The notes beneath the pieces were generated by a model. The model did not search any database. It had not been told where the DNA came from and was given only the letters and a program-made list of their open reading frames with translations. The position numbers and the translations under genes are program-made. From the NCBI GenBank assembly GCA_036874045.1, contig CM072335.1:22637501-22701500 (forward strand): 64,000 nucleotides of DNA, written 5' to 3'. Positions 50,350 through 63,463 of the stretch are shown in pieces. The first letter of the stretch is position 1; each line of letters opens with the position of its first letter. The DNA is from Cymodocea nodosa. Its lineage: Eukaryota > Streptophyta > Magnoliopsida > Alismatales > Cymodoceaceae.

Positions 50350-53300
50350 ATGGCAATGCCTTCCTCCACCGCCGATGCCGAGTCTCTCTTCCGCACCAAC
50401 AAGATCCCTGAGACTCGTGCCGTTGAAACCGCCACAAAGCTCGAGATCGAACAGAAGAAGGAGGAGCTTCGCCAGCTCGTTGGCAAGAGTTACCGCGATC
50501 TCATCGACTCTGCCGACACGATCGTCCACATGAAGACCTCCGCCGACTCGATCTTCGCCAACCTCGACTCCATCTCCGCTTCCGTCAGGTCACTCTCGGC
50601 CTCCGCCTCCCCTTTCGCCTCCTCCGGACCCGCGCCTGACCCGGCTAGGGCCAGAATCTATAGCATCGCCAGTCGCGTCAAGTACCTTGTCGATACGCCC
50701 GAGAACATATGGGGGTGTCTCGACGAGTCGATGTTGCTGGAGGCGTCGGGAAGGTACCTGAGGGCAAGGGAAGTGCATAGTTTGATTGTCGGAGGGAATG
50801 ACCACCGGGATGTGGTGAGGAGGTTCCCCCTGCTGCGCCACCAGTGGCAGATAGTGCAGAGTTTCAAGGGGCAGATCTCGCAGAGGAGTAGGGAGAGGCT
50901 GATGGATCAGGGGCTCAGTGTTGGTGCTTATGCTGATGCGCTTGCGGCTGTGGCGACGATTGATGGTCTCGACCCGAAGCTGCTTCTCGACGTGTTTCTC
51001 GAATCGAGGAGGTCGTGGATCTCCCAGAAAATTTCCGGTGTTTCTGTTTTGGATCCAGATTCTGTGGTTTCTGTTCTATGCGAGATTGCGAGCGTGATTA
51101 GATTGACATTGGGACAGGTGGGGGAACTTTTCGTTCAGGTTTTGAATGGCCTGCCCCTTTTCTACAAAACAGTGATGCGATCGCCACCAGGGACCCAGCT
51201 TTACGGTGGGATTCCAAATCCGGATGAGGAAGTTAGGAGGTGGAAGTTGCTTACGGAGAAGCTGGAATCGGTTACTGTGATCCTTGAAACGGAGTATGTT
51301 GCTCAATGTGCGTCCTCCTGGTTGAAAGGATGTTCTGCAGAGATTTTTGGGGTGATGATTGGCGGAAGGCATTTAATTGATGCTATTGCTAATGGTGAAG
51401 TGCTTGGTGTTGCCGAGAGGCTAATCAGGGAGACATTGGACAATCGGAAGAGTCTGGATGGGAGCTTGGAACAGTGGTTAAGTAGTGTTTTTGGTTCGGA
51501 CATTGAGTCCCCATGGGACCAGATCCGAGGTTTGATATTAAAAGATGGTAAAGATATCTTTGAAGATGTGTTGGAAGAGGCTCTTGTTAAGAGGATGAAA
51601 GAGATAGTGCATTTGGGCTTCCAGGAGTTGAGCATGGATGTCAATATTGGGGAATCTATCCAAGCAATTGTTGCTGATCCTGGAGAATCAGGCAACTTCC
51701 AAGCATACCTAAGAGAACCTTCAACAGGGGGAGGCATCTGGTTTTTAGAACCAAATCATAGAAATGCAGCAATTGGATATGGTCTCAAGCCGTATGTTGA
51801 TGAGAGTGACTTTAGAAACTGTCTGAATGCTTACTTTGGAACTGAAGTCAGTCGTATAAGAGATGCAGTGGATAATAGGTGTGGTATGATACTTCAAGAT
51901 CTTCTTAGTTTCATGGGAATACACAATTCCACTTTAAGATTGAGGAATCTAGCTCCTTACATCCAGGAGAAGTGCTACGAGACAATATCTAGTATCCTTC
52001 AAGGACTGGAGGATTTGCTTGGGCAACTGTCTGCTTCTATGGGAAACAGTAAAGAGGGAGACAATTCCCAACCATCCCTTATAGTTAAGAGATCACTCTT
52101 CATTGGACGTCTGCTATTTGCATTGCGTAATCACTCTATACATATACCACTAATTCTTGGTTCTCCAAAGCAATGGCTGAAGGACACAAGTATAGCAATA
52201 TTTGGTAATTCACAGCAGCCATTTTTGAGGAATTGCAAAGTGGCATTTGATGCATTTGGACCTCAGAGTCCCAGAGGACAATCACTTGATGGTCCTAAAA
52301 GCCCCAGACGACAGTCTTTTGAAAACCCTCGGAGGCACACAATTTCAACTGCTGCTGCTCTGTTCTTAGCAGATGACAACTTCAGATCAAAGTTTGATGA
52401 ACTAAGCATGACCCTGCGTGAATTATGTATCAAGGCTCACAATATTTGGATATCATGGGTTTCCAATGAACTGACAGTTATTCTTTCCAGGGAACTTCGA
52501 AAAGATGATGCACTATTTGCTACAGCCCCATTGAAAGTACGTTTTAGATGCTGCTGGCCTGGATTTTTTTAATACAATTTTAACTTTTCCTCATCAATAT
52601 GGTATGTTTTTGCCTACGACAATAATTAGAAAGAAAGTTTGTTACAACATCCAAGAGAAAACAATCATAAAAGACCTTTGATGTGAATAAAATGACTACA
52701 GAATATAAATACGCAAAATTTTTCTTGCCTCGTCAATGTGTTTTGTAATACATGGCTATCTCTGGGCTCTTCTATATATTCCCATTTTCTCCTGTGGCAA
52801 ATGTAATAAAGGTGTGGTACAAGAGAAAACAACCATATATGGATCACTTGAATTTTGCGTGCTTTGTACTGTTTCAAGGACTTTTTAATAATGGTGATGT
52901 TTTTTCTTGTGGATTTGAACCTTTTTGTGCTACTGGAAATGGTGGGAAAGGAAATCAGAGATAAGTTTGGAATTCATAGGAAATGAAAATGGTGGGAAAA
53001 TGCTATTTTTTAGAGGTGTTTGTGCATCTGCCGGAAAGTGACAAAATTTGAAATTTAGGTATTTGTGTAGGTTTGAGAATTTATAGAATTTGAAAGAATA
53101 AAACTTGTATATTAATGTGATTAACCTCAATTTTCATATTAATTTTGAAAATAGTAATTACCTTCTACATAGATGATTTTTGTATTATTTTTTATATTTG
53201 AAAATAATAATTATTTTTATATAAAATTTTTTAATAAAAACAAACATAAATTAATCAAACATAGTACAAAATGTTGCAACATTGAGAAACAAAGTTAAAT

Positions 53301-56300
53301 ATTCAAATTTAATTGTGAAACATAAATTTACTTGGATATTAACGTGATTGGTCTCAACTTCCATATAATTATTTTTATATTTGAAAATAATAATTACCTT
53401 TATTTTTAAATATTCAAAGTTATTTTCCATTGCTTAGAATAGAATGGAAGATCAGTTACATTATCCATTACTGGTGCTTCATGGGATTTGTTTGCATGAT
53501 TCTCTCTGTAAGGCAGTACCTAGGGATTGGTTTTTTCAGAATTTCCACCCTTTAATCATTACAGCTCAAGACATGCATTTTTCATTCTTTTGTAGAGGGA
53601 CAAGTATGAAATTAACAGGTGCAATAATGCTTAATCTTTAATTAATTCTTTACATTATAATAATCTTTTCTTCTAATTCACTATGTTGACTTGATTGCTT
53701 TTGGGTGCTTCAACTCCTTGAGGCATAAGATAGAGATCTTATTTTCTCTGTCAATCTGTATTTGGGAAGGAGTGTGTGCTGAAGTTTCTGGTTTGTGATA
53801 GCAGGGTTGGGAAGTTACGATGGTCAAACAAGAGGATTCTAGTCAGGGCCCTCTGGAGATGAAAATAGCTCTTCCTTTCATGCCTTCACTCTATGTTTCT
53901 TCTTTTCTTTTTCAAGGATGCCAACAAATCCACAGGATTGGGGGTCATGTCCTTGACAAGTTGATACTGCAGAATTTTGCATGGAAACTGTTTGAGAAGG
54001 TAGAACATTTAAACTTAGCAGTTGATTTTCATTATTTTTTCCCTGTCATTTTTCTTACAGCAAATTTTGCATTTCTATGGCTTGGTTCCCGTTGTTTTTT
54101 GAATCTATTCTTTTGTTACCTTACATCATCCCTCATTTCTCATGCTTGATTTTTTTTCTCTTAATTTGATCTTTCAGTCAATCCTGTGGAACATTGTAGC
54201 ATGTGATGTTCATATCAGTTGCCTATTTTGTTTCCAGTTGGCAATTGAAAGATGTGGTAATCCTTCCTCACACTGTACAGATGATGACAACAAAGTCTTC
54301 AGAAAGACTTTTCTTAGAATTAACGCAGTATAATATGATTGGGAAATATGTGTTCTGGTATATTTTGGAAATACCAACTCCTGAAGTTATGCATGTGCTG
54401 CTGTAGAAAGCAATACAAGCATAATTTTATTGCTAAGAAAATTATGCTGAAGTAACGTCTTGATTGAGAATAAATTCTTGGCAATATTTGACAAGAAAGT
54501 TAGAATGAGAATGGTTAGGTTAATATTTTTTCAAAAGATATATGTTTGAATAAGCAATAACACACATTCTAAAGCTTTCAAATCCAGATTTCAGTTCCTA
54601 GCAGAAACCCTTGAAAATTAGACCTTAGGCAGCCATGCTAGATAACACTTTCCTGCTGCAAGTGCATATACCATATGGTAAGATGAAAGGGATGTTCATA
54701 TTACTAGAAAAGAATTGTTGGATGAATTGCAATTTATAAAACTTGGTGGTTAAAGTTGATTAGCATTTTTTGTGTAATAGACACTGACATGCAATAATCA
54801 TGGTTTTCCAATAAACTTATGAATGTGTGCATGGTTTTACTGTTGAGTTGCTTACAATTGGCATACTGGTGTGCAGATGGTGGATATTTATCAGAGTTTT
54901 CTCTCTGAAATGGATACACGTGAACCTCATATTTCCGATAAGGGGATTCTTCAACTTCTGTTAGATCTACGATTTGCTGCTGATATTTTATCCGGGGGTA
55001 AAGATTCTAGTTCTGGTTTGGATTTGAACCTCAAAGAGGATTCATCAAAAGCTACAATCCTGAAGTCTACTTACAGGAGGAGGTGGTCTCAGTTACAACC
55101 TGACTCAGCTGTTATGGAGCGTGTCATGGGTTTGATACACACTCTTTCACAAAAGCTGGATCCTATAGATTGGGCCATGTATGTCCCTTTGTCAATAGTG
55201 TTACAGAAGAATAATAATTGACTTAAAAGTTATAGAACAACACAAATATCAACTTATTCTGTTTCATTTTGTCACAGGTTTGTCTAATCTCCTTTGTTGA
55301 TACTAATTTGCAGATATGAATCATACCTATGGGAAAATGAGAAACAGTCTTACAAGAGATACTCTGTTCTCTTTGGATTTTTGGTGCAACTCAATCACAT
55401 GTACACTGATACTGTACAAAAATTGCCCACAAAGTCAAATACAGAGTCAAATATCCTAAGATGCTCATCTGTTCCACGATTTAAATATCTTCCTATCAGG
55501 TTATCCATGATGGTTTGCATTTTTAATTTATTTTTGTTTCTTATCATTTTTACTTCTTTGTCTAATTTTAAAATTTAATAATTGGATCTTCAGATGCATA
55601 CACATATATTTCATATGTTAGTTGTGTGTACAAGTTATTTTTCTTTGATAATATTTTCCTTGGACTCGAAATATAATACTACTAATAATAAATTGCTTGT
55701 CAGCAATTACGTATATAATCATCCTAAAAACAATTATGTGTGCAGTTAACATGTCAAATGATCATGCATTTAATGTAGCATCCCTAATCTACTGCAATCT
55801 CGACTCAGTTTGCTACATGTATTTAATTATAATTGAAAATTTAATAACCATTTTCTTGTGTCAGTTCTTTTCTTTTATCATCACTTTCTTCATGTTCTTG
55901 TGAAAAAACAGAAACTAAGGATCACTGTGTATAATTAATAGCAATAATAGCTTTTCATGTATCCTTTAAAAACAATGTCCACTTTGTTTCATTCATATGC
56001 TAAGATATTGAAGAAATTACAAGTACAATATTCTAATCAGACAATAATGCAAATCTAGCATCCTAAATTCTAGAAGTTCATGCATAGCACTAGTTCTTTG
56101 TTTTTTATACATTGTCATTGAGTTAGATGTGAGGTTAGATTCAACAGAATATTTTCTAATATCGCTAACTTTTAACCTTGATTTTTTTACCTTTCCCCCC
56201 TGTGGTTTTATTCTATCTCTCGCATTCAAAACCCTTAAGATCCTCTCTCTAAAGTCTTCTTCAATCATCATATATTGGTTGTCTTCTTTTTGGGTTTGAT

Positions 56301-58319
56301 TGGCAGGAGGGGGAAGAGAGTTTAGGGATACATTAGTCTTTTCCACTACTTGAATGGGGTATTTAACCCATGTTTGTTAAGGTGGTAAGGAGACCAGGTC
56401 ATAGCCAAGGTAACCTAAGATGCTTGGATGCCTAGGTGCTCACCTTGGTAGACCCTAGGTACCCCTATTTATTTTTAACTTTTTTCTAGATTTCATATGT
56501 ATAAATTTTATATTACATTGTTATTTTGTATTCCACATCAACATCTCACCTGTGATCTCATGTGCTTTTGGGATATTTGGTAACATTTGGATAGGCATTA
56601 ATGAGAATGCTCCGTTTGTCTCCTGATCCCACCACTTGATTTCTTCCCACATAGAAGACATTACACTACATTCTTGTTAGTAAGACTGAACCATTGTGAG
56701 TATTTCCATCTCAGGTTATTTGATATAGCACATCTTGATGAATACCAGACAGATGCCTCAATATCCTTGATTTAACCTATCGCAATTTCACTAGTAGGAC
56801 TTAACATAATAAATGATAGTGGTGGTATAATTGTATCAAAAAATAAGATCCATAGTGAACATGAAACTTTAAGATTTATGATGGTATATTTGTATTATTC
56901 TCTAATTTTTATGGTATACTTATATGCCCAATATATGATGCATAATCTAACATTGAAAAAAACTTGTTGTAAGGTTTAGCTTCTTAAGATTTTGATTGGA
57001 TGAAAATAACTTGGCATTATGCCAGAAGACTCATGTTTCATGCATTTTTTATCAGATAATAAACTTTTCATCCCAATTATTTATTACTTAAAAAATTCCA
57101 TGGCTGCATATGAACAATTTTTGCTTTAGGGTTGTCCTGAATTCAGAAATCAAATTTTTATGCTCAAAAAGTTATCCCGTTGGATCATTTTTAATTTGTT
57201 TTTATTATATCAGTGCTCCTGCATTACCTTCACGCGGAACGCACAAATCTTCTCTTTTTACATCGGCGGAGACATCACCTAGGAGTCCTTGGAGTAGGTA
57301 TTCAACAGGTGAACAGAGTCTAAGTCTACAGCAAGATTTTGATGACAATTCAGGATTTGACCTTGCAACACCATTGTTCAAGTCCTTCATGACTCAGGTA
57401 TGTTATCTATTGTCTGCCCTTCAATTGTATCTAAATTAATAATTTATAAAATTTAATCATTTGCACAAAAATTATGGCAAATGCCCTATTCCTAACCCTT
57501 ATCTGCCTTCCACATTTAGAGTTGCATAATTTCTGTGGTAATCGGGAAATTAAAAGTTTTTGAATATACATTTTTGCGTTCCATGGGTGTTTTACTTTTA
57601 CCGTGCACATAATATCCTGGTATGTTTACATTTTTATTTCCTTCTTGTTTGACACACTACTTGAGTAAATTGTCCATTCAGTGTGTACCATGTTTGACAC
57701 TATTGCAACCAAGTGATATAACATATATTTCAGCGTGTCTTTTCGAGTGCTTCAATTGTTCAGTTCTTTCTTAAATTTCTTTTATCAGTTTCGACCTTAT
57801 ACTGTTCTGATGTTAACAAGCAGACATGGCAAGAACCTGTAATTTGGCATGTTAAGAAGGTCATGATGTTTTGATGTTTTCCTCTTCAAATCGATTAAAT
57901 TATGGGGTTTTGATGTTTTCCTCTTCAAGTCATTATTGAGTGGTTATTTCCATTGTGATGGAAACAGTATTTTGAATCCAAGTGATCACGGTAATAGCTG
58001 TTGAGAACTATGGTGCTTCTGAATTTCATTTTGATTACCCAATTTCGGCAGCAATGGCATCATGCTTATCATAGTCAACTATAGATGAATTTCCATCTAC
58101 TATTCAAGGTCATTAATTTTCTCATCTTTTAATGACCAGGTCGGAAGTAAATTTGGGGAGAGCACATCGAGGTTGGGATCAATGCTTACAGATGCTCAAG
58201 TTGGCAGGTTTAGAGATAGATCTGCTGCTGCAATGTCAACATTTGGCGACATGTTACCTGGACCGGCAGCCGGTCTCTTGTCGTCATTTACGGCTGGAGT
58301 TGGTAGATCAGATATTTGA
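50350..58319 (+). CDS. COG1: Conserved oligomeric Golgi complex subunit 1, 6 exons
   Basis: Exons: 50350-52536, 53805-53999, 54877-55178, 55314-55499, 57214-57397, 58140-58319. All are GT-AG and in frame; 3,234 nt, predicted 1,077 aa, the usual length for plant COG1. The N-terminal Vps51/COG1 domain (about residues 10-95; [19 protein letters not shown]) is preserved. The middle holds a Ser/Pro-rich insert with three related SP(R)RQS-type motifs near residues 640-665. The C-terminus reads [19 protein letters not shown] and ends [11 protein letters not shown]1 is a lobe A subunit of the eight-part COG tether on the cytosolic face of Golgi membranes, needed for retrograde vesicle traffic within the Golgi and so for glycosylation and wall-polymer export. 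The start was chosen because it opens the conserved domain and follows a leader without in-frame ATG close by. The first kilobase is GC-rich at third positions and later exons are not. Confidence 0.95.
56017..56346 (-). other. Antisense open stretch in COG1 intron 4, probable relic
   Basis: A 109-codon minus-strand frame ([17 protein letters not shown]..., with [17 protein letters not shown]) lies in the largest COG1 intron (55500-57213). Its composition looks protein-like rather than random, but I cannot name a family. It could be a transposon or processed-gene relic. Probably not expressed. Confidence 0.3.
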
Positions 58320-58929
58320 ATGCAGATGAAACGGAATTGTGTAGGGAAGTTTTGCATATTTGAAGTGTTCAAAGCGTGTGCGATTAGTGGGAAGAGTTGA
58401 CGGGTAAATGACCACTCCCCAAAAGACGCAAACTGTGAGAAAATGCCTGACTAGACAGACAGGACGGCTATAAACGGAGTCTGGCTATAAACTGGAAAAA
58501 AGTTCGCGTTCTCGATTTAGCACAGGCCTTGCCGACAATACACCCAATACAATTCTGCGCAGGTCTTAGGATGAAAACCCGACCAGAGCCTCTGAGAGAG
58601 GTGTTTAGTCGATTCAAGGAGTTGCAACTAATTTCTGATATGGCAGATGCTTTTGAAGTTCAAAATGTGATACTTGCATATCTTGTTTGTATGGTATAGG
58701 AGAAAAAAAAAAAAAGGGAATTCAAATTTGTTCATCCACAATCAAACAGACAATTTGATGCTCGTATAAGTCTAATCATGTTAGGGTTGTGAATTCACTG
58801 GGATCACTCATGGTGGCAGACTCATTGTAACCCGTGATAAAAATGCTGCTGCATTCTTTAGGCAATTGATTTGTTCACTTTGTATAAATATGATATTTCT
58901 TAATTCCATTTCGTATTATTTGTGGCTGA
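58320..58929. other. COG1 3' UTR and spacer
   Basis: It directly follows the COG1 stop codon. No other gene is seen. An aataaa-like poly(A) region is not distinct; tataaatatgatat near 58,885 is AT-rich enough to serve. Confidence 0.5.
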
Positions 58930-59560
58930 TCATATTAACTATTTCCTACAACTAGTTCTTTCGATTGATTATCCAATTTTAGATATCTTTTACTAGTTCT
59001 AGCTAAGTAATTTTTGATCTTTTTATCAAATTTAGTTTCATTAGAATCAAGTAATTTTCCTGTCATTATTGATTCATCTATAAAATTTTTTGAATGTGAT
59101 CAAATCATTTAAGACAATTTTCTTTTATTTTATCCTTGGTAAATGCAATTCTTACCTTTATTTTGCATGAAGTTGATTTCAACTTATCTTTTACATTATT
59201 ATTATTCATCTATTTTATATTCCTTTTTTTTTTTTACACTAATTCGTTTGTATATGTTCATGAATAAAGTCCAATACCATATGATATACTTTGCTGAATT
59301 TATAAAATATTCCTTTTAACTTTAAGGTTTTTTTATTATCATATGGCACTTTTGGCACATTTATGTAGTTTAAATTCTTACTTTTGAACAACATTTTTTT
59401 TTTTCCTCATTGTTTATTACTATAGATACTAAATATTTAAAATTCTTTCAAGGATCTCATGATCATCCAAATTATGCTTTCATAATTGTTACTATTATTG
59501 CTAAACTTACACTATATATATTCAATTTTAATCCCGCTTAGTTTAAATACCGTGAATTTT
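58930..59560 (-). mobile_element. RTE-type LINE, 3' part of ORF
   Basis: Minus-strand text matches the end of plant RTE reverse transcriptase in order: a LKLKGIFYKFS block near 59.31 kb (family: K-L-K-G-K-F-Y-R-T), then KDKIKENCLKWFDHIQK-like text near 59.13 kb (family: K-I-R-E-N-R-L-R-W-F-G-H). The second match needs one frame fix. The downstream Lys-rich tail continues to about 58.93 kb. It is 5' truncated, as is normal for LINEs, and lies tail-to-tail with COG1. Confidence 0.65.
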
Positions 59561-62500
59561 GAGATATATTTTCATAATTCTAACTTAAAACTAGTATAGC
59601 AAAAATTAGAATATTAAAGATGATGCCACGTGTAGAATTAAGACAATGTGAGCAAGGTGATTGAAAAGAAGAATTCACATTTAGGATTAGATAAAATATG
59701 CAGCTTTTGGAAACATTCTTGTAAATATTTTCAATTTTTCATAAATACATGGAAACATAAAAGTGATCGTATAGATTTTATTATTTTTTATAATACATAC
59801 AGATTTTATTATTAAATGACTATTAAAATATTGATCCATGATCTAAAGCTATTAAAATTAAGAAGTTCCTATTAAATTTCAACCATTGATTTTCTAATCA
59901 AGAAATATTAACAAATATAGTTTAGATTAAATTGAAACTTTAATAACTAATATTAATAATAATTTGAATTAATTTTTTAAAATAATATTGATAAATAGTA
60001 AGGGCCTATAGGTAAAAATGTTCTTGTAGACACTTATAAGAACATTTTTGTGATCTCATATTCATAATCATTGCTTTCAAGCAATCTTCTTCTATTCATT
60101 ATCTTTCAGAAAATCGTAACTATCTTAAGATATTGAAGATGGTTCAACAAACTAAATTAATGGCACATTTGTACACTGACAAAAAATAATAAAAAAGAAA
60201 ATATCAAAAAGTGATGAAAAAAAAATTATAAAAAATTACAAAAAATTGTTAGAAAATATGGTATTTGTGTATTGACAAGAAAGTGATATAAATGTTTATA
60301 AAGAAAGTGAAAAAATAATAAAATATGAATAAATAACATAAAATATTTTTAAACATCTTAAGTTTATAGAAAAATTAACGTAAAAATATATTATACATTA
60401 CGAGATTAATATAAATTTAACATATTGTAAAAATTTATTATTATTATTATTTCATCTTTTTTTTTTAACATACAAATTTAACAAATTATATTTTCTTTTA
60501 TTTTTTTCCTTTCTTCATTTTTTCCCTCACTTTTTGATCGTTCAACTCAAGAAAGATGACAAGTCTAATTTTTTTTATAAAAATTTCTTTGAAAAATGAC
60601 GGTGAAAAATAATAAACATTTTCTATCACTTTATATTAGACACAAATACATTATATTTTTTTTGCTATTTTTCCTCGTACACAAACTTCCCCTAAAGCGC
60701 TAAAGGAGTTGTGCCTCACATGTTTACGAAGAGGAATGGTTTGCTAGGTGATTTGAGTTTATTTTGCAACGTCTTTGATGAATGTCCTACCATTCAAATA
60801 CATATAAACATGTAGAATTTGAACTATAACAAGCAACATATAACCATAAAGCCTGGCCAAGATTATTCAACACCGACAAAATCATCCACGAGTCAACAGC
60901 CTACATATATTATTGGGCAATGCAAAGGTTTTGATGCCAAAGTGAGCGAGCCGTTGATAAACTTCTACCAAGAAGACGAGGACGACCGACCAAGTTTCAG
61001 CAATACCGTGAACTTCTCAACTGCTTCGCCCATAACTAGGAAGAAAACATGATCAAAATGCTTGGAACCAGGCCAACAACTAAACTCTTAGATTTTATTA
61101 TAATCACAACCAAAGCTTCCATACACCTATGGCATCGCTTCATATTCGGCGACGAATCCATGGTCGCCAAACGGATATCCGTCCCACCCAAATCATCGTG
61201 TGAGATGCAACACAACTGAACTACATCTCACAGGTCTATATATGTGCTGCAAGAAAAAAGAGGCACCCAACATGGTGGCAGATCGACTGAAAGAGTATGC
61301 GCCTGTCAAGTTAATATTATACGCTTACGAACTCCTTTGGTTTCCCATTTTTATCCTGGGGATCAAACGCTTGTGCATCAGAATGTTGCATTACATAAAT
61401 GAGTGAAGGACAGCAAAAAGCTATTCCATGCGATCAGCAAACAACTTTGAGACGTTTCTGGATTTTTCATCGAAAGGTTTTCAGCAGTATAAACTACACT
61501 TCCATAATTGATATGGTGAAAAGTGTCAGCATGTAACAATTAGACGACAAAAATTTAAATGCAGAAGGCAACCTTCACTTCTAAATAAACACATTAGAAA
61601 AAGAGGCTCGGCAGCGTTTTCAGAACCCAGAACTACCAATGCTACTACATACATGTATAAAAAACTAATAGCCGATCAAATACAACACCAACGACCAATG
61701 AATGCTATGTATGTAAAATCCCTATCTGATGACCTAAAATATACTTCCTTTTGATGCTTAGATAAAACCCAATCAAAGATGTAAATTCTCAGACCAAAAA
61801 GTGTAATCGCATGTATAGAACATTCTCCTGCAGGTTATATAGGTTATTATTGTGCAACCATTTATTTTGAAAAAGAATAATTAAGACGAGATCTTGCAAT
61901 AGATTTGCTGAAGATTTCTGGAAGTTCCGGATGTCAACAAGTTAAAAGAGGCTTTACCACATTTACTCTAGAAGATGTGCTGCATGAGAAGCATCAATTC
62001 TTTTAGATCTCAGAGTTTTTGAGGCCAAAGAGAGGATAGTTGTTTAACAAAACACACAAAATAAATGACTCAACGGATGCAGCAAGCCTACAATCCATTA
62101 GTATATGGAAAGGGATTAGTGGTAGTCAAACATCTTCTCAAGGATTCCTTTCAGCAAAAAAAAAAAATCTTTCCAGGGAATCCTGTCTCAGTGGGCAATC
62201 TGCAAGGCCTTTATCAAAGTATTGTATAGAAAAAATGAAAATAGACTTTCAAGTCAAGGCATAGAAGATAGGTGCAGATTTTGAAGGAAGCCAATGCAAC
62301 TGCTTAAGCTGTATGCAAGCAATCTGATAATCAATGGAAGAACCACTGCTTAAATTGGAAAGCTAGTTGGTATGGCCACCAATTGGGGAAAATGAAAGTC
62401 ACAATATCAGTCACTAAGCTGACCTACATGGTGGAATTTGGACGCTGGAATGTAAATTCAGACACACATCTTCTGCTGACGTTTTCTTCTCTCATCAGGA

Positions 62501-63463
62501 ACTACCTTGTCCCTAACCAACCCAGTGACACATCCAAATGTCTGATTCGGATGTTCAGGCATGTTCTTCTCCTCCTCAGACTTGAACCAGACATCCAACA
62601 CTCCAACCAGACGTCTGTTCTATCAGATCAGATCTCCTTCCCTTTTAGCAGGTTTTTTGAATTACCAATAAGAGTCCAAATCATTTAACAAATAGAACAT
62701 ACTCAAAATCTATGATAAATCCAACGTCCTTTATTTTAACAAACAAACTTCTGGAACCATACTTCCAAAACCTAGCTTTTGGAAAGAAACTCCCAAAAGC
62801 TAGCTTCTGCCACTTTTTTGTTTCTCCTGTTAGTGGTTCCTAACAGAGCCTCAGTTATCCATGATGTTGGTTGTTTATTACCCAAGCCATTTCAACAAAA
62901 TATATGTATCTTCCCCATAACCAAATAAAAAGTTTTCATGTAAATATATTAGTATTGAGCTAATGCAGCTGATGCTGTCTGCTTCGCCAAACATATTTTT
63001 TGAGTGGCAAATTGCATAGGTAAAAATCAACAAAATGGAAGGCTTAAACAGCAGTAGGCAAGCTCAGCCAAAAAGGTAAAGTTAGGAAAGCTGGGTTTCA
63101 GAATGGAAACACAAGGAGAGGAAAAAAAAAAGATACAAGCATATAAGATCTAGACTAGGAAAACATCAACACGAAAACAATAGCTGCTCCAGGACACGCG
63201 CTATAACATTAATTATAAATGTTAACAAGAATTTAACCGACTAGGATCCCAGATATTAGCAGCATATATAACCCACAGAAAATAAGTTACACGCCTTGAG
63301 AACTCGTCAAATTATGGTAAATTGGAGAAGAGGGGCAAAGATATGTGTTCTGAGCAAGAAAGATACATATGCCGAGTAAAGGAAGAGCTTGAAAAGGTAA
63401 CCCAGATCGCAAACAAATTTTCCAAAAAGAAAAAGAAAAGGAATGAAGAATAATGCATCATAC
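59561..63463. other. Spacer; probable 3' part of the right-edge gene
   Basis: 59.6-60.7 kb is very AT-rich with nothing recognisable. 60.8-61.4 kb is less AT-rich and has two plus-strand frames (60819-61052, 61200-61406) that I cannot assign. Later exons of the minus-strand gene at 63.46-64 kb should lie somewhere here, but I could not identify them. Confidence 0.4.

Noticed and set aside
50137-50529. 130-aa minus-strand ORF over the COG1 start
   Set aside because: It is antisense to the conserved Vps51/COG1 domain; open only because of the GC-rich composition.
51303-51737. 144-aa minus-strand ORF inside COG1
   Set aside because: Shadow of COG1 exon 1 with no family match.
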